Assembly: GCA_903970295.1 (NCBI GenBank) | Contig: CAJCHQ010000113.1 | Span: 1 to 8,692, forward strand | DNA length: 8,692 nt | Source: Bryobacterales bacterium | GTDB lineage: Bacteria > Cyanobacteriota > Vampirovibrionia > Obscuribacterales > Obscuribacteraceae | Direction: 5' to 3' | Position numbers and translations under genes: made by a program | Shown: positions 5,749 to 8,692 of the stretch, piece after piece | Layout of the letters: each line of letters starts with the position of its first letter | Position numbering within the stretch: position 1 is the first letter of the stretch | The notes under the pieces: model-generated | Told to the model about the DNA's origin: nothing | The model's input: the letters and a program-made list of their open reading frames with translations, nothing else | Database searches by the model: none

Positions 5749-7344
5749 ATGATTCTGCAACTGTTTAAATCAAGCACCGAACCAATGAAAAAATTGCAAA
5801 AATTGGTCAGTGTATCTCTGGCGATGGCATTGATCACCTCAGTCTCTTTGAATATCACAGGCATTCAAGCGGCAAGAGCAGCCGATCCGGAAGCCGCGGC
5901 CGACAAAAATGCCAGTGCTGTGGCCACAGCAGGCAACGCCAGCTCGAAAGCTGAAGCCTGGCGCAAAGCCGCTCCTAAACTGCCGCCGCCCAGACCCTTC
6001 AAAATGCCGCCCGTGGTGAGCTACAAGCTCGACAACGGTCTGGAAGTGCAATGCATTCAAGATCGCCGCTTTCCCTTCATCACGGTCAGCATCGGCATCA
6101 AAGCCGGCTCCTGCTATGAGCCTGCCGGAAAACTCGGACTGGCCGATATGACTTCCGACATGCTCACCGAAGGCACCACTAAAAGAAAGAGTCGTGAAAT
6201 TGCCGAAGAAGTCGACTTTATCGGGGGCGGCATGAGAGCCACATCCGATTATGACTTCACTCTCCTGAGCGGATCGGCTCTGGCAAAATATTCCGATCGA
6301 CTTTTTGATTTGATTTCCGACTCGTTGTTGCATCCCAATTTTCCAGAAGACGAATTGCAACTGAAAAAGACGAACCTGCTCGAAGAGCTGACAATGAAGC
6401 GCAGCCAGCCGGAATTTTTGGTGGAAGAACGCTTCAACCGCGTGGTTTTCGGCAGTCATCCCTACGGAGTGGTGGCACCGACACCGGCTTCAATCAAAGC
6501 GATCACTCGCAAAGACCTGGAAGATTATCATAGCCGGCTCTATTTGCCCAACGAAAGTGTGCTGGTCGTAGTTGGCGATTTTGACGAGCAAAAATTGAAA
6601 GATCTGGTCACAGCCAAATTCGGCGGCAGCGAATGGAAAGCAGGTACGCTGCCGACTGCGTCGATGCCCAGTTTACCCAAACAACACGGTCGACACATCT
6701 ATTTAGTCAATCGCCCGGGTTCGGTGCAAACCTCGATTCGCCTGGGCAATGTGGCAATCAGCAAGAAAGATCCCGATTTCTTCCCGATGTTTGTTTGCAA
6801 CAACATTCTTGGCGGCGCCTCACAAGCCAGACTCTTTCTCAATATTCGTGAGCAAAAAGGCTATACCTATGGAGCCTATAGCAGCATGGCCGCCCGCAGA
6901 CAGCCTGGCTTCTTCCTGGCAGAAGCGGATGTGCGCACCGATGTCACACAACCATCGATCGAAGAATTTCTCTATGAACTCGATCGCATTCGCAACGTCA
7001 AAGTCACCGACAAAGAACTGAAAGACGCCAAATCTTATATTTGTGGCTCATTTCAACTCGGTCTGGAAACGCAATCGGGATTAGCGCAGCGCTTGTTGGA
7101 AGCCAAGCTTTATGAACTGCCGACCGACTATCTCGAGAATTACACCAGTCACATCATGGCTGTCACGCCCGATGATATTCGGCGGGTGGCGCGCAAGCTG
7201 ATTGACTTCGATAACATTGTCATCGCCGTTGTTGGCGATGCCAAAAAGATCAAAGACGAACTCGATTACTTCGGACCAGTTGATGTCTATGACGCCTCAG
7301 GCGCGCTCAGCACCGAATCTGAAAAACGAATGACGGGCTCTTAG
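5749..7344 (+). CDS. Exported M16 family protein, non-catalytic partner subunit
   Basis: 531 residues of the same M16B family. Signal peptide over residues 13-44 (KKLQKLV, then a hydrophobic run, likely cut after ARA), followed by an Ala/Pro-rich linker to about residue 88 that the first subunit lacks. At the position of HxxEH it reads DMTSD (133-137), so both zinc-binding histidines and the catalytic glutamate are gone; the downstream glutamate is kept (LLEEL, 211-214). In contrast the R/Y region is well preserved: SQARLFLNIREQKGYTYGAYS ends at 378, with Arg367 and Tyr374 in place. Known bacterial M16 pairs divide these features between two subunits, so this gene should encode the substrate-binding half. 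The ATG at 5749 follows AAGGA (5735-5739) by nine bases; the later ATG at 5785 has no such site. It is co-directional with the catalytic gene, 43 bases apart. Confidence 0.92.
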   Translation: MILQLFKSSTEPMKKLQKLVSVSLAMALITSVSLNITGIQAARAADPEAAADKNASAVATAGNASSKAEAWRKAAPKLPPPRPFKMPPVVSYKLDNGLEVQCIQDRRFPFITVSIGIKAGSCYEPAGKLGLADMTSDMLTEGTTKRKSREIAEEVDFIGGGMRATSDYDFTLLSGSALAKYSDRLFDLISDSLLHPNFPEDELQLKKTNLLEELTMKRSQPEFLVEERFNRVVFGSHPYGVVAPTPASIKAITRKDLEDYHSRLYLPNESVLVVVGDFDEQKLKDLVTAKFGGSEWKAGTLPTASMPSLPKQHGRHIYLVNRPGSVQTSIRLGNVAISKKDPDFFPMFVCNNILGGASQARLFLNIREQKGYTYGAYSSMAARRQPGFFLAEADVRTDVTQPSIEEFLYELDRIRNVKVTDKELKDAKSYICGSFQLGLETQSGLAQRLLEAKLYELPTDYLENYTSHIMAVTPDDIRRVARKLIDFDNIVIAVVGDAKKIKDELDYFGPVDVYDASGALSTESEKRMTGS

Positions 7345-7358
7345 GCTGACTTCCACTT

Positions 7359-8692
7359 TCACTCGACTTTCGCTTTGTCGCTTGCTGATTCGGGGGCTGG
7401 CTCTGCCAGATGCTCGTTGATCCAGCCCATCAGTCCGTGCACGACGATCGGATCGAATTGATCTTCTTCGAAGATCAGATGCTCGGCGTGTCCGACAATG
7501 ACGAGGTCTTTATCCTTGACTGCGATCGCCCGATAGAGCTCGAATGTGCCTGTCGGTTTAACCAGCTTATCGCTGTATCCTTGATAGATGAGAACCGGGG
7601 TCTTTTTGATCGCCGACATATATTTGACATTGTCGCTCATAAATTTGTTGAACTTAATCAATTCAGAGGCTGACAATTTCAGGCGCGTCTCAGGATCCTC
7701 AGCCCATTCCGCACGCAATGTCGGCTTTTTAGTGGCTTGATCGACGATCCGAGTGCCGATGTCGAATTGCTTATGTTTGTTCAAGAGATAGTGAAAAGCG
7801 ACAGTCAAATCGGTTTTGCCGGCGCCAAACCGGCGCCCAGCAGGTACCGAACTGACTACGGCATCAACCAGATTTGGGGCGACGGCGCCGATACGCAAAG
7901 CGATTGCGCCTCCCATCGATTCTCCCAGAACATACAAAGGTACCTGCGGATAGTCATATTTCAAATGGCTGAGAATAGCTTTGATATCACTGATGATGTC
8001 ATCGAAATCGATGCGCTGATAAGCCGGATCGTTACGGTAAGAGCCGAATCCGCGTACGTCGAAAGAGATGACGCCGACACCCTGCTTGCAAATCTCCTCG
8101 GCGAAAGCATCATAGGCGTGGCGATTGAGACTGAGTCCATGGATACAAATCAGCCAGCATCTCAAAGGCAAACGCGGATTCAAGATCACGCGCCCGGGCG
8201 CTTCTTCACGGCCCGAGCGGTCTCTGAACCAGTTGTTGAAATCTCTCAAGCGACAAGCCTGCCCGTCAGAATTTTTAGGCAGCTGCTTTTTTAACCAATC
8301 GATACCGCACTCGCGATTATTGATGGCACCGGTAGTACCATACACGAGAGTCTCTAATTTTGGTTTGTAGGAAGCGAGCCGATCGCCGTGGCCTGTGCTG
8401 CTCAGTTCATCACCAAGCTTTTTCAATAACCGCTCTTCGTTTTGCTGCCTGAAGTTCCAATAAACTTTCTTATAAAGTTGTTCCGCCAATTCGGTCTTGC
8501 CTAATTTCGAATAAACATCGGAGAGGAAGAGAAAACTCCAGCCCAAATGCGGATCATCGGCTCCAAACTTCAAGTAGTCCAAAATTGCTACTTTGCGGTA
8601 GAGAGGCTCAGCTTCGGCATATCTCTTCTGGACATAATCGCAGGCAGCCAGACCCTCGTAGATCGCCGCTTCATCGGTATTCCATTCGCCCA
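7359..8692 (-). CDS. TPR-repeat protein fused to an alpha/beta hydrolase (N-terminus outside window)
   Basis: The frame is open to the window edge, giving 443 complete codons; the TTG at 8582 sometimes taken as a start lies inside the repeats. Residues about 7-83, counted from the edge, hold two tetratricopeptide repeats of the 42-residue kinesin-light-chain type: AEPLYRKV and AEQLYKKV recur exactly 42 residues apart. A linker leads to an alpha/beta hydrolase domain (about 165-430) resembling monoacylglycerol lipase/lysophospholipase (Hydrolase_4). Motifs: ICIHGLSLNRH with the oxyanion HG, SFDVRGFGSY, the nucleophile elbow GESMGG with Ser258, acid Asp374 in QGYSDKLVKP, and His404 in GHAEHLIFEE (His401 is the alternative). 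The substrate is unknown; an ester or lipid is likely from family. More repeats or a signal peptide may lie upstream. The stop codon converges on the M16 operon with 14 bases between and no visible terminator. Confidence 0.88.
   Translation of the reverse strand, partial: GEWNTDEAAIYEGLAACDYVQKRYAEAEPLYRKVAILDYLKFGADDPHLGWSFLFLSDVYSKLGKTELAEQLYKKVYWNFRQQNEERLLKKLGDELSSTGHGDRLASYKPKLETLVYGTTGAINNRECGIDWLKKQLPKNSDGQACRLRDFNNWFRDRSGREEAPGRVILNPRLPLRCWLICIHGLSLNRHAYDAFAEEICKQGVGVISFDVRGFGSYRNDPAYQRIDFDDIISDIKAILSHLKYDYPQVPLYVLGESMGGAIALRIGAVAPNLVDAVVSSVPAGRRFGAGKTDLTVAFHYLLNKHKQFDIGTRIVDQATKKPTLRAEWAEDPETRLKLSASELIKFNKFMSDNVKYMSAIKKTPVLIYQGYSDKLVKPTGTFELYRAIAVKDKDLVIVGHAEHLIFEEDQFDPIVVHGLMGWINEHLAEPAPESASDKAKVE

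Noticed and set aside
5839..6459. 206-residue minus-strand frame opposite the second M16 gene
   Set aside because: It is fully antisense to a convincing M16 gene and has no recognisable motif; long shadow frames are expected at this GC content.
7345..7358. Shared bidirectional terminator between the convergent genes
   Set aside because: The 14-base gap contains no inverted repeat or T-run that I can see.
7737..8294. 185-residue plus-strand frame opposite the hydrolase
   Set aside because: The minus strand carries an intact catalytic triad and conserved motifs across the same stretch.

Overview
The window holds eight protein-coding genes, two of them cut by its ends, in a compact layout with about 50% GC by eye. 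It has no RNA gene, mobile element or CRISPR array that I can see. The organism looks like a free-living bacterium with an envelope that needs exported proteases: three genes have clear signal peptides. The hexamer CGATCG occurs 12 times by hand count, against about 2 expected. Two of these are the full octamer GCGATCGC, the HIP1 repeat known from cyanobacteria. Together with the ppsR-ppdK pair and a kinesin-light-chain-type TPR protein, this suggests a member or relative of the cyanobacterial lineage, possibly a non-photosynthetic one (Melainabacteria/Vampirovibrionia). That placement is inference only.

Left block, minus strand (2829 down to 1). In transcription order it reads ctpA-like S41 protease, ppsR, then the first 119 complete codons of ppdK. 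PPDK interconverts pyruvate and phosphoenolpyruvate. PpsR is the bifunctional kinase/pyrophosphorylase that switches PPDK off and on by threonine phosphorylation, so enzyme and regulator are encoded together 72 bases apart. The protease lies 151-169 bases upstream (depending on the ppsR start) and probably has a separate envelope role.

Centre. A 263-base divergent intergenic region separates ctpA from mtnP (plus strand), a methylthioadenosine phosphorylase that recycles the by-product of polyamine synthesis. It contains a 15-base palindrome beside an extended -10-like sequence.

Right of centre, plus strand (4029-7344). This looks like a three-gene operon: a 62-residue two-helix membrane microprotein with an acidic tail, an M16 peptidase with an intact HxxEH zinc site, and a second M16 protein whose zinc site is destroyed but which keeps the R/Y substrate-binding motif. 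The split of motifs indicates an obligate heterodimeric exported peptidase. The microprotein is its unexplained partner and the best candidate for something undescribed.

Right end, minus strand. An unusual protein fuses TPR repeats to an alpha/beta hydrolase of the monoacylglycerol lipase/lysophospholipase type. It converges on the M16 operon with a 14-base gap and runs off the window edge.
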